Shown here in pieces: positions 1 to 8,239 of a stretch of DNA of 64,000 nt. The translations under genes and the position numbers were made by a program. How positions within the stretch are numbered: the first letter of the stretch is position 1; each line of letters starts with the position of its first letter. Source of the stretch: Yersinia entomophaga (lineage in GTDB: Bacteria > Pseudomonadota > Gammaproteobacteria > Enterobacterales > Enterobacteriaceae); contig NZ_CP010029.1 in the NCBI RefSeq assembly GCF_001656035.1, positions 4,184,730-4,248,729 of the forward strand, in the 5' to 3' direction. The notes under the pieces are model-generated. The model saw only the letters and a list, made by a program, of their open reading frames with translations. It was not told the origin of the DNA and did not search any database.

Positions 1-7
1 TGGCCTA

Positions 8-556
8 TTAGCTTGAGTGATGGGCATTCCACTCATCACGAGTCATTTCCCACAACTCTGAGTCCAGAAGGCCGCTGACGAACTGTTTCTTTTCCGTTTT
101 GATTAGGCGCATACCGCTGCTGACTGAAATGCTCTGAGAACGGAGATTTTTAGTTGCTTTTGGAGCACGCAATACTGCCCTGTTCAAAGTGTTAAACCAG
201 TAATCTGTCGCCGCAAGACTGGCTTCGCGCATTAATCCGCGCCCCTGATATTCAGGAACCAGCCAAAAGCCACGATTATTATCTTCTTCATCATCTAGGC
301 AGATAACACCTATTAAATTGTCAGGATTATCCCGGTGCCGTATGGTCCAAACCCAGGCGACTCCTTTTGCCATAGCTGGCAGCGCGACGTTATTAACATA
401 GTGCGCTGCACCATCGTCAGGATAGGGCCAGGGAACCGATGCCACCATATAACGGACAATTTCCCAGCGTGGAAAGCGTTCTTGAATTTGTGATGCATCC
501 TCAGCAACTATTGGCTTTAACAGTAAACGCTCTGTTTCCAGCGTGGGTACTTGCAT
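8..556 (-). CDS. GNAT-family N-acetyltransferase (RimJ/RimL type)
   Basis: The 182-residue protein opens with the TLETERLLLKP signature typical of the RimJ/RimL branch of GNAT acetyltransferases. The acetyl-CoA binding segment is visible as VPEYQGRGLMREA (about residues 98-110), followed by N-x-R-S-x-S in the last third. Such enzymes transfer acetyl from acetyl-CoA to an amine or protein N-terminus, but the substrate cannot be told from sequence. The gene stands alone. Start at 556 is the only sensible ATG before the family signature. Confidence 0.85.
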   Translation of the reverse strand: MQVPTLETERLLLKPIVAEDASQIQERFPRWEIVRYMVASVPWPYPDDGAAHYVNNVALPAMAKGVAWVWTIRHRDNPDNLIGVICLDDEEDNNRGFWLVPEYQGRGLMREASLAATDYWFNTLNRAVLRAPKATKNLRSQSISVSSGMRLIKTEKKQFVSGLLDSELWEMTRDEWNAHHSS

Positions 557-1301
557 GGCTCTTTTCCTTACTGGTTAATATATCCGTGACCATTTTTTAC
601 TGATTCAATATTTACTATGATTTATAGGGATGTACAGAAGATATTCAGGTAATCGGGTGGAAGACCAGAACCCGCTACGACGAAGCGAAGTTTTTGCTGG
701 CACTTGAAGCGCGACGCTCGCCTTTACTTAGGCCATAAAAAGCTTGTTGGATGTCTCAGGGCGTGAAGCGGACTTTTAGTCCAAGGGTATAAATGTATTT
801 CTGACTGCTAAAAGACATTTATAAAAATTTAATGTCTTACCCTAGAGGGATAAAATTACTTGATCAAGGCATCGCGCATGTGGCCTGCCTCCTCCAAGTA
901 AGATGGGAAAGCGCGTAATAATCATTTGGTCGATCAGATCTTCATTGAGGAAATTTTGAATTGTTCGCGCCCCGTTTCAGGGAATAACAGAAAGCGGAGC
1001 GGCCGCGACGAAGGGCACTTTATGGCTTTCCCGCAGCGTGGCTCACATTCAATGCTCAACGGTGACCGGCCTCACTATTAATTAACATACTGTGGATTTT
1101 GTCATGACCGCTTCTGGCACTTAGCAGGTGGTCAAATCTAATTAACCCAGAGTAGAAAAGGGGGCAGACTAAATACTAATCAGTAAAAATAAATGCCCTG
1201 ATTCATTGCCAAAATATTTTCTGATAAGAACCAATGCCTTTCCTAGAAACCGTCCAAAAGCCATGACTCAGCCCTTCACAAGCGATAACTCATAAATTAT
1301 G
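557..1301. other. Long gap between the GNAT gene and umuD
   Basis: About 745 bases without an intact gene. Apart from the DHFR-like fossil at 885-970, no reading frame with start, ribosome site and family resemblance was seen. The gap looks like degraded accessory DNA. Confidence 0.5.
885..970 (-). pseudogene. Remnant of a dihydrofolate-reductase-like (RibD C-terminal) gene
   Basis: One minus-strand frame reads RTIQNFLNEDLIDQMIITR followed by FPILLGGG. This matches the conserved core of RibD C-terminal/DHFR-like proteins (IQ-FL--GLIDE----PVLLG-G). Stop codons lie just upstream, and the downstream end of the family is missing. It is therefore a short fossil rather than a gene. Recognition rests on this motif only. 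Confidence 0.4.
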
Positions 1302-1317
1302 CTGTATGCATATACAG
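1302..1317 (+). promoter_or_regulatory. LexA (SOS) box of umuDC
   Basis: CTGTATGCATATACAG fits the LexA consensus CTGT-N8-ACAG exactly and is a nearly perfect palindrome. It lies 17 bases before the umuD start at 1335, so LexA would block transcription until SOS induction. It also rules out the upstream ATG at 1299, which would place the operator inside the gene. Confidence 0.93.
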
Positions 1318-1334
1318 TTTGCTGGGCTTTCATC

Positions 1335-1772
1335 ATGCGTTTTCACTCCCTCTCGCCGCTGCGCGAAATTGTTCCTATCCCGTTGTTTAATGCAACGATC
1401 CCGGCTGGCTTTCCCAGTCCGGCGGCGGATTACGTTGATAGGCCAATCGATCTGAATGAGCTTTGTATTGCTCATCCGGCAGCGACTTATTTTGTCCGGG
1501 TGACCGGTAATTCAATGATTGGGGCGGGGATTTTTGACGGTTCGCTGCTGGTGGTGGATCGCAGCATTTCCCCGAGCCACGGCGATATTATCATTGCCTC
1601 TGTTGCCGGTGAATTCACGGTCAAGCGGCTGTGCCTGAGGCCTGTCGTACAGTTAGAAGCGATGAATCCTGATTATCCGCCGATAGTTCTGCACGATGGC
1701 GGGGATGATTTGGAAACTTTTGGCGTTGTCCGTTTCGTTATCAATGAGGCATCCGGTGTTTGCCCTGGCTGA
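1335..1772 (+). CDS. umuD: DNA polymerase V accessory protein UmuD
   Basis: UmuD is a LexA-like self-cleaving protein. RecA filaments trigger cleavage to UmuD', which joins UmuC as error-prone DNA polymerase V. With the start at 1335 the protein has 145 residues and the numbering matches E. coli UmuD: cleavage site Ala24-Gly25 (Cys24-Gly25 in E. coli), nucleophile Ser60 in GNSMIGAG and Lys97 in EFTVKRL. It overlaps umuC by a few codons, so the two are co-transcribed and coupled. The LexA box just upstream shows SOS control. The C-terminus carries a few extra residues. Confidence 0.95.
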   Translation: MRFHSLSPLREIVPIPLFNATIPAGFPSPAADYVDRPIDLNELCIAHPAATYFVRVTGNSMIGAGIFDGSLLVVDRSISPSHGDIIIASVAGEFTVKRLCLRPVVQLEAMNPDYPPIVLHDGGDDLETFGVVRFVINEASGVCPG

Positions 1773-3021
1773 TGTAAATTCGTTCTATGCGTCCTGCGAA
1801 GCCGTATTCCGGCCAGATTTGCGCGGGCGGCCTGTGGTGGTGCTCAGCAATAATGATGGCTGCATTATCGCCAGAAATCAGGAAGCGAAGGCTCTCGATA
1901 TCAAAATGGGTGGGCCATATTTTAAGCATCGACAGCTTTTCGAGCGGCACAATGTGGCGGTATTCAGCAGTAATTACGAGCTTTACGCGGATATGTCCAA
2001 CCGGGTGATGACTGTGCTGGAAGATATGGCTCCATCGGTTGAGATTTACAGTATTGATGAGGCCTTTCTGGATGTCAGCGGCGTAAGCAACTGCATGAGT
2101 CTGGAGCAGTTTGGTCGTAACGTGCGGGCACGGGTATTGTTATGGACCGGACTGACCGTGGGGGTCGGCATTGCCCAGACCAAAACGCTGGCCAAACTGG
2201 CGAACCATGCGGCCAAACAATGGAGCAAAACCGGCGGCGTGGTGGATTTATCCGATCCGCTCAGGCAACGCAAATTGCTGGCGATAACACCGGTGGAAGA
2301 TGTCTGGGGAATAGGGCGGCGGATCGGTAAGAAACTCAATCTGTTAGGTATCAAAACGGCGCTGCAACTGGCCGATACCAGCCCACAGATAGCCCGCAAA
2401 CATTTCAGCGTGGTACTTGAGCGAACGGTGCGCGAGCTGCGCGGCGAATCCTGCTTGGCGCTGGAAGAATTTGCACCGACCAAACAGCAAATTGTCTGTT
2501 CCCGTTCATTTGGCGAGCGAATAACTGACTATCAGGATATGCGTGAGGCAATATGTGGCTACGCCGTGCGCGCAGCTGAAAAGCTACGGGGAGAACATCA
2601 GTATTGCCGAGGTATCTCCGCTTTCATCAAAACCAGCCCCTTTGCGGTGAATGAAGCCTACTATGGCAACGTGGCCAGCACCCAACTCTATACGCCCACG
2701 CAGGATAGCCGAGATATTATAACCGCCGCCACGCGTTGTCTGGACAGTATTTGGCAGGATGGTCATCGCTACCAAAAGGGGGGCGTGATGCTGGGCGATT
2801 TCTACGGTCAGGGCGTGGCACAACTCGGGTTATTCGATGAAAACTCGCCGAAAGCCAATAGTGAACAGCTCATGGCAACGCTGGACAGAATAAACCAGTC
2901 AGGCAAAGGGAAAATCTGGTTTGCTGGGCAGGGCATACAGCGCGCATGGCAGATGAAGCGAGACATGCTGTCACCGGCGTACACTACTAGGTTGCAGGAT
3001 TTATTGAAGGTGAGGGCTTGA
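1744..3021 (+). CDS. umuC: DNA polymerase V catalytic subunit UmuC
   Basis: Y-family translesion polymerase. The first catalytic Asp is in FALADVNSFYASCE and the acidic pair is in SIDEAFLDVSG. Helix-hairpin-helix and little-finger regions follow. Length is 425 residues from ATG 1744, or 421 from GTG 1756, which matches the start and length of E. coli UmuC (422). Both starts lie inside the end of umuD, so translation is coupled. It forms Pol V with cleaved UmuD and copies damaged DNA at the price of mutations. No damage to the reading frame was seen. Confidence 0.95.
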   Translation: MRHPVFALADVNSFYASCEAVFRPDLRGRPVVVLSNNDGCIIARNQEAKALDIKMGGPYFKHRQLFERHNVAVFSSNYELYADMSNRVMTVLEDMAPSVEIYSIDEAFLDVSGVSNCMSLEQFGRNVRARVLLWTGLTVGVGIAQTKTLAKLANHAAKQWSKTGGVVDLSDPLRQRKLLAITPVEDVWGIGRRIGKKLNLLGIKTALQLADTSPQIARKHFSVVLERTVRELRGESCLALEEFAPTKQQIVCSRSFGERITDYQDMREAICGYAVRAAEKLRGEHQYCRGISAFIKTSPFAVNEAYYGNVASTQLYTPTQDSRDIITAATRCLDSIWQDGHRYQKGGVMLGDFYGQGVAQLGLFDENSPKANSEQLMATLDRINQSGKGKIWFAGQGIQRAWQMKRDMLSPAYTTRLQDLLKVRA

Positions 3022-3061
3022 TGTTGTTTGGATTCATAGGCTGTTTTTTTCTGCATATCCT

Positions 3062-3416
3062 GTGCCCAGTTTCCGGCTAGGTATTCCCGCTCCGAGTAAT
3101 CCCACCGAGATCACGGCGATTAATCAGTCAGCCGATTACGGCGAGGATGACCCAACCGACGACGATACGCGTTTTTATGTGGAAACCTACGTCACTTTAT
3201 GGTTAAGAAGGGCCGCTGGGGCCGGTATCGCAAGAGGTCACGATCACCTATCCTGGCAGTAGTGTGGGTCCGTACCCCCTGAACATCTCAGTTCCCCCAT
3301 TTACTCAGAATAAAAGGGCTGGCTACAGTGATGTCCAGCCGGTGGATATTCCCCATGGGCGCTGGGTGGATTTGCGGTTGGAGAGGAGGGAGGTTAAGCT
3401 TTCGTCCGTTGGATAA
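3062..3416 (+). pseudogene. Frameshifted remnant of a phage tail-type protein
   Basis: A first frame reads NPTEITAINQSADYGEDDP and FYVETYVTLW, then loses sense near 3205. A neighbouring frame continues EGPLGPVSQEVTITYPGSS and runs to a stop at 3414. The motifs (NPTEIT-LNQSADYGEDDPTDDDTR, YVETYVTL-GEEGPPGPVSQEVTI) resemble long virion structural proteins of tailed phages. Only the middle of such a protein is present. It probably arrived with a phage and decayed. The family assignment is from memory of the motif. Confidence 0.5.
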
Positions 3417-3483
3417 AAACTGATTAAAGCGAGCGACTACGGTTATCTAACATAGATACTTATTTTTAAAAGGAATTAAATGT

Positions 3484-3801
3484 ATGGATGAGCAAGAGCT
3501 AAAGAACACATTATTGAGTTTGGGGATGGATAATGTCGATGCCACTCTATTGATCAAGATAGCAAAAAATAAAAAAACCAGTGTAAGTCGAGTTTTCATT
3601 ATGAGCCTGCTAGGTTTATATATGGGGACTGCAACTCTTATTGCCATATATTTTTTATTTACATATAAAATGGAGAAGAACGAGGTGTTGATATTTTCAG
3701 TATCTTACATACCAGTTGTGTTAATAATTTATTTCTTCACTCCATCTTTAAAAAAATTATTTTGGAGTTTGAAAGTTTTAGTTGCGTTAAAGTGGAATTA
3801 A
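3484..3801 (+). CDS. Small membrane protein, unknown function
   Basis: 105 residues with an AAGGA ribosome site before ATG 3484. Residues 38-60 and about 68-88 form two hydrophobic membrane segments joined by a charged loop (YKMEKNE). The N-terminal 36 residues are a charged cytosolic helix. Base composition is much more AT-rich than in umuDC, suggesting transfer. It lies two bases before a short ATG reading frame that leads into the broken DUF4225 gene, so the two may have formed one module. No family recognised. Confidence 0.55.
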   Translation: MDEQELKNTLLSLGMDNVDATLLIKIAKNKKTSVSRVFIMSLLGLYMGTATLIAIYFLFTYKMEKNEVLIFSVSYIPVVLIIYFFTPSLKKLFWSLKVLVALKWN

Positions 3802-3876
3802 CATGAGTGGTTTTGCGATTAATACTCAAGAAAGAAAAAGAGGATACAACTCGTATTTTTCATAGGTCTGTAGCTC

Positions 3877-4465
3877 ATGCATATTATTGACATACCCCCC
3901 AGAAGTGGTTTTATTAATAGTGAAACGGAGTTAGTTACTGATTATATAAATGAATTTAAATTAGGACACTTATCACTTGGTGAGGCTACGTCTAAGCAGC
4001 ATGAACAGTACAAAATATTGGAAGAAAGATATTTTTATTTAATAGCGAACAATGCAAAGTTACTTGCTGTAATAAAAAGAAAAAGATAAAAACTCAGTTA
4101 GCAATATTGTCTTGGCGCAGGTTGGTTTCGTTAGTGGCGAGTTACAAGTAATAGGTGGACATGGTCTCTGTGCAGCAAGTATGGGTGCCGTGTGTGCTTC
4201 ATTTGGGGCACCTCTAATGGTTCATGAAGCAGAAAATCCATGGGGAAATACACATTATTTAGTCGTGTGGGAAGAGGTTATTATTACATCATTAGAAAAC
4301 GCGTATATCTATGCGGTAGAAAAATCAGGTTAGACAAAAATAGCGGAAAATTGCCACTCTATCGGAGATAGAGTTCTTTCTATGGGGGCTGGATTCAGAC
4401 ATGTACTCAAGCCAGATGCGTGGAAATTATTTAGGTATATTAAGAATGATTCTATTATAGGATAG
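3877..4465 (+). pseudogene. Broken DUF4225-family gene
   Basis: Three pieces make one protein. Frame one (from 3877) ends LLAVIKRKR at 4089. A one-base shift in the A-rich run near 4075 joins it to KEKDKNSVSNIVLAQVGFVS, which continues to a TAG at 4331. The same frame then resumes after that stop and ends VLKPDAWKLFRYIKNDSIIG at 4465. The segments QVGFVSGELQV, CASFGAPLM and LKPDAWKLFRYI fit my memory of DUF4225 proteins of Yersinia. One frameshift plus one internal stop make a working protein unlikely. Function of the family is unknown. Confidence 0.6.
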
Positions 4466-4696
4466 GAATACTATGGTTGCTCCTGTTAGCCCACAAAAAT
4501 ATTGCAATTCCTCCGTATCTACGGACATATTCTATCCCGACGTCAATCGAAATATTTTTTAGACAATAACTCATTTCCTTTTTAGGTTGAACTCCATTTT
4601 TACCATCGAGATAATGTGCTAATACTCTTGTTTATTTAAAATAATACAAGCTATTTGGTGTCTTTATCGCAAGGTAAAAACCTAAAAATAGGTCAA

Positions 4697-4876
4697 TTAA
4701 AATAGCAAAAACAACAAAACTACCGGTAGGCTCATTGGCCAGGTTAAACCAATAAGAAGCGCAGTAAAAATCCGGATTTTCCATGAGGGATCAACGCTGG
4801 TCACCAGGGTGATAACCGTGGAGAGGGCCATTCCAACCCAGTAGATCATTTTTAAAGCGATCCATGCAGATGACAT
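4697..4876 (-). CDS. GhoT/OrtT-family membrane toxin (orphan)
   Basis: A 59-residue reading frame starting at 4876. Its last third, GLTWPMSLPVVLLFLLF, is nearly the same as the end of E. coli GhoT and OrtT (TWPMSLPVALLFSLF), and the length matches (57 residues). Two membrane segments are visible (about 11-27 and 37-58). GhoT and OrtT insert in the inner membrane and lower the proton motive force and ATP. No GhoS-like endoribonuclease antitoxin is encoded next to it, so it resembles the orphan OrtT. I leave the symbol empty because the two paralogues cannot be told apart. Confidence 0.75.
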   Translation of the reverse strand: MSSAWIALKMIYWVGMALSTVITLVTSVDPSWKIRIFTALLIGLTWPMSLPVVLLFLLF

Positions 4877-5153
4877 TGTAATTCCAAAGCCTTGTTAACG
4901 TACGGTGACACAGCAAATAATTAACAAAGATTTTACGCCCACCGATTTTAGATCGCCAGCCTTAATCAGGACGAAAACGTACATTCGTATTTTTTTCTGT
5001 TCAAAATATGCACAATACAGATTTCCATTTCTGCACGCGTCGAAAAGTCCGTTGGGAGTCAGTCTAAGTTTTGTGATAGGAATTATTGCAATGATCGGAA
5101 CAGCGTCTAAGGTGAATAGGTTATGTAAGCCGTATTCCCGATGACTTCTGACC

Positions 5154-5786
5154 ATGGATAATCCTGTGATTACACTTTATTCTGACGCTGATTTTTTTAG
5201 TCCGTATGTAATGTCCGTTTTTGTTGCCTTAACCGAAAAACAACTTCCTTTTGAGCTGAAAAAAATCAATCTTTCGGATAATGAAAATATGCAGCAGAGT
5301 TACGCCCAACTCTCTTTCACTCGCCGTGTACCAACTTTGATTATTGATGACTTCCGAATTTCAGAATCGTCGGCTATTACTGAATATTTGGATGAAGCTT
5401 TTCCTGCCCCTGCTTATCAATCCCTATACCCGAACATGATGCAGCAAAGAGCTAAAACCAGAGAGATTCAGGCGTGGTTACGCAGTGATTTATTATCCAT
5501 ACGATTAGAAAGGCCCACAGAAGTGCTGTTTGGTGGGATGAAGTGCCCGCCGTTATCGACTATTGCCAGTAACGCGGCGGATAAACTATTCGCAGCCGCC
5601 AATTGGCTACTGGCTGATGGACAGGATAATTTGAACGGAGAATGGTCTATTGCCGATACTGATTTAGCTTTGATGCTTAATCGTTTAGTGATGAATGGGG
5701 ATGATGTACCGGCTAATTTACAGCGTTATGTGTCCTATCAATGGCAACGCCCTTCAGTTCAGCAGTGGTTAACGCTGTCCAAATAA
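5154..5786 (+). CDS. yfcF: Glutathione S-transferase YfcF
   Basis: 210 residues with a thioredoxin-like N-terminal half (ITLYSDADFFSPYVMSV, then RRVPTLIIDDF and SESSAITEYLDEAF for glutathione binding) and a helical C-terminal half (QAWLRSDLLSIRLERPTEVLF). The pattern follows E. coli YfcF closely, including the FFSPY start of the first helix. YfcF has glutathione transferase and peroxidase activity and helps against oxidative stress. The gene stands alone. Start at 5154 gives the expected N-terminus. Confidence 0.88.
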   Translation: MDNPVITLYSDADFFSPYVMSVFVALTEKQLPFELKKINLSDNENMQQSYAQLSFTRRVPTLIIDDFRISESSAITEYLDEAFPAPAYQSLYPNMMQQRAKTREIQAWLRSDLLSIRLERPTEVLFGGMKCPPLSTIASNAADKLFAAANWLLADGQDNLNGEWSIADTDLALMLNRLVMNGDDVPANLQRYVSYQWQRPSVQQWLTLSK

Positions 5787-5788
5787 GC

Positions 5789-5825
5789 CACTACCTATTC
5801 GTGAGATCACTACCTATTCGTGAAA
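5789..5825. repeat. Short direct repeat after yfcF
   Basis: The 15 bases CACTACCTATTCGTG occur twice, 20 bases apart (first copy about 5790, second about 5810). Probably a local duplication. Confidence 0.7.
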
Positions 5826-5932
5826 TAGTGAAGGATGTATTTCGTGGCTGTCAGCTGCAATTATCTGATGACGAATATTGAAACTGTAGCAGCCTGCATT
5901 TAGATCTAAGGCTGTATTTCCCTGTTAATTAT

Positions 5933-6415
5933 TCAGGATACCTGAACCCTGTAGGTTGGGTTGCCGTCTTGGGTAACTTGGTAGGCAGTGACATGCAGAC
6001 ATTCTTTAATGATCACACTGTTGTTTTTTAATCCGGTTCGAGAGATAAACGCCTCACCTCCAATACCGGATAAGATCAGTCTAGCCGACGGGCCGAAAAG
6101 GTTGATTTTTGCTCGATCATTTTTTGTCTGCGTCAGACAAGTTACTTTATTTTTGTTCATTTTAACTTCGATCAATGAAAGGGTGTCGTCCGAATTTACT
6201 AAAAAGAAGTCGGGCACTATCCGCTGACCCTCTGGGTTTTCAAAACGAACCTCTCGTCCCCAGCTTATAATATGTTCGTTGCGACATAAGAATAATGCTA
6301 TTTCTATTTGTAACCAGTTTTCCCAACCGGTGATATCCATATCGCTAATTAGTCGTAGTTTGTGTTTAAAATCGGGATGATCAAAGAAAGTCTTAAGGGC
6401 TAGTGCGTAACTCAT
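5933..6415 (-). CDS. PD-(D/E)XK nuclease-like protein, function unknown
   Basis: 160 residues. A PD-(D/E)XK-type core can be read: Glu38 in WLQIEIA, Pro68-Asp69 in RIVPDFFL and Glu83-Val-Lys85 in LSLIEVKM, with the usual 13-residue spacing and a beta hairpin between. Enzymes with this fold cut or repair DNA, but some members only bind it. No methylase or partner gene is adjacent, so a restriction system is not supported. The C-terminal half shows no further motif. AT-rich; possibly acquired. Confidence 0.6.
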   Translation of the reverse strand: MSYALALKTFFDHPDFKHKLRLISDMDITGWENWLQIEIALFLCRNEHIISWGREVRFENPEGQRIVPDFFLVNSDDTLSLIEVKMNKNKVTCLTQTKNDRAKINLFGPSARLILSGIGGEAFISRTGLKNNSVIIKECLHVTAYQVTQDGNPTYRVQVS

Positions 6416-6632
6416 TGAAGCTCCATGGCGAATCGGTTAATTATTAAGTCAGAAAAAGGGCCGGGAAGCGTAGTGTAAATCGAATTTATCTGGCGTTATG
6501 CGATAATTAACGCACTGTTTATCGGTATTTTTATCTCTTACAATCGGTGATTTGCTCTTTGAGAGTGTATCTGCAATTTTATGGCGATGAGAATCAAGGC
6601 TGAAAAGTGAGAGAACAGGTCGCTAGAGCGGC

Positions 6633-6824
6633 TTGGAAGTACTGCGAGAGAATTCTGAACAATTAGCGCTGCCGGAGATTGTATCTTTTACCGCGTTAAT
6701 TAATTTACGTTCTCAAACCGTGATGGAACGTTTAGGGTTGGAGCGGCAGAAACCCGATTTTGATCACCCCGGCGTTGCTGTAGGTTATCCATTACGTAAA
6801 CATTGTTGGTATCGTGTGACGTGA
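6633..6824 (+). pseudogene. C-terminal remnant of a GNAT acetyltransferase
   Basis: Only the last third of a RimJ/RimL-like acetyltransferase is present: LPEIVSFTALINLRSQTVM, RLGLERQ and DFDHPGVAVGYPLRKHCWY. The segments N-x-R-S-x-x-V-M-x-R-L-G and FDHP---GHPLR are typical of this family's end. No N-terminal half or good start codon exists upstream. It is not a copy of the intact GNAT gene at the left edge. Confidence 0.7.
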
Positions 6825-6920
6825 GAACAGTGGATAACACGCTAAACGACTTTTCTGTCATGGTGAAAAAAGTAGTATATTGATAGATAAAGCAGGCTAG
6901 CGTGTCAGGCGGAAATTAAA

Positions 6921-8170
6921 ATGTTCAATCGCATTAAAACGGCACGTTTTGTTAGCGTAATCTTAGCGATCGTTTTCCTGGGCGCCTGTAGCCAATTACC
7001 ACGTAACCCTTTGCCGGTCGAATTAATGGACGAAGCTGAAATTCCCGGTATGCCAAATATTCGCGCGGCTGCTGGTCATATCAGCCCGATCTTCGAAGCA
7101 GATTTATTGCAATCTTATAAAGATGAACGACCGGATCAATTCCTCCGTCCTGACGGTCAGCGAGTCTATCCGCATTTAGCGCTATCCGGCGGTGGGCCTA
7201 ACGGCGCATTTGGCGCAGGTTTTTTAAATGGCTGGAGTAAGACCGGTAAGCGGCCAGTGTTTAAAGTGGTAACTGGCGTATCGACTGGCGCGTTAATTGC
7301 GCCTTTTGCATTTTTAGGCAGCGATCACGATCAGGCGTTACACGATTTTTATACCACGACGACGACGCGAGATATATTTCATCTCGATAACTTATTATTC
7401 CGTCTTTTCTTCCGTGAGGCCCTAGCGGATACCAGCCCACTGTCACAGCTAATTGATGGCCATATTACTGCGCAATTATTGCGTGAAATAGCGGTGGAAT
7501 ATCGTCATGGTCGTCGTTTGTATATCGGAACGGTGGATCTCGATTCTCAACGCTTTTTTGTCTGGAATATGGGCTGCTCGCCACAAAAGGCACGCCGGAA
7601 TCATTAATACTATTTCGCAAGATAATGCTGGCATCGTCCTCCGTGCCGGTGGCGTTTGCTCCGGTCTTTTTCGACGTGGTGGCCAAGGGTAAACATTATG
7701 ACGAAATGCATGTTGATGGCGGCGTCGGAGCCAGAGTGTTTTATAACGGCGGCGTATTCAGCGGCAAAATTGTGCGCGCCAGAGCCGGTATTACGAATAG
7801 CAAAGAAGATATTTATATAATCCACAACGGCCAGCTCGGGCCACGTCCTGAACCTACGCCTCGATTGGTTCGGAATATTGCCATGCGTACTTTGGATTCT
7901 TCGAGTAAAGCTACGGTGGTCGGGGATTTATACCGTATTTATGCGTTCTCCCTAGCCGAGGGAGCCGATTTTCATTGGATCACTATTCCATCAAATCTTG
8001 ATATCAATGGAGCCGAAATCTTTGATCCAGTGAAGATGGAGAAACTTTATCAGGCAGGCTACGCCGAGGCGCTGCGTGGCCCTGTATGGTCATTGCGACC
8101 GCCGGGAACGATCGAAATGGATGTGCTGCTCAGCGAGGCCGCGGCACAGCAGGCTAGCGAGACAAAATGA
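6921..8170 (+). pseudogene. Patatin-like phospholipase lipoprotein, frameshifted
   Basis: The protein starts with a lipoprotein signal peptide (lipobox FLGAC, Cys23). It has the patatin oxyanion loop SGGGPNGAFGAG (89-100) and the nucleophile Ser121 in GVSTG. The frame then ends at 7607 after WNMGCSPQ. Losing one G near 7572 explains this: the next frame continues LLATKGTPESL, then MLASSSVPVAFAPVFFDV and the catalytic Asp in HVDGGVGA, to 8170. Intact it would be about 416 residues, an envelope lipase. As read, Ser and Asp are on separate pieces, so the product would be dead unless this is a sequencing error or programmed slippage. Confidence 0.82.
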
Positions 8171-8239
8171 CTTCACTGACCGACTGTGGCTGGATAACGG
8201 CTGAACGGGCAGATTTATTGTTGCTGAAAGGGGTTGTTA

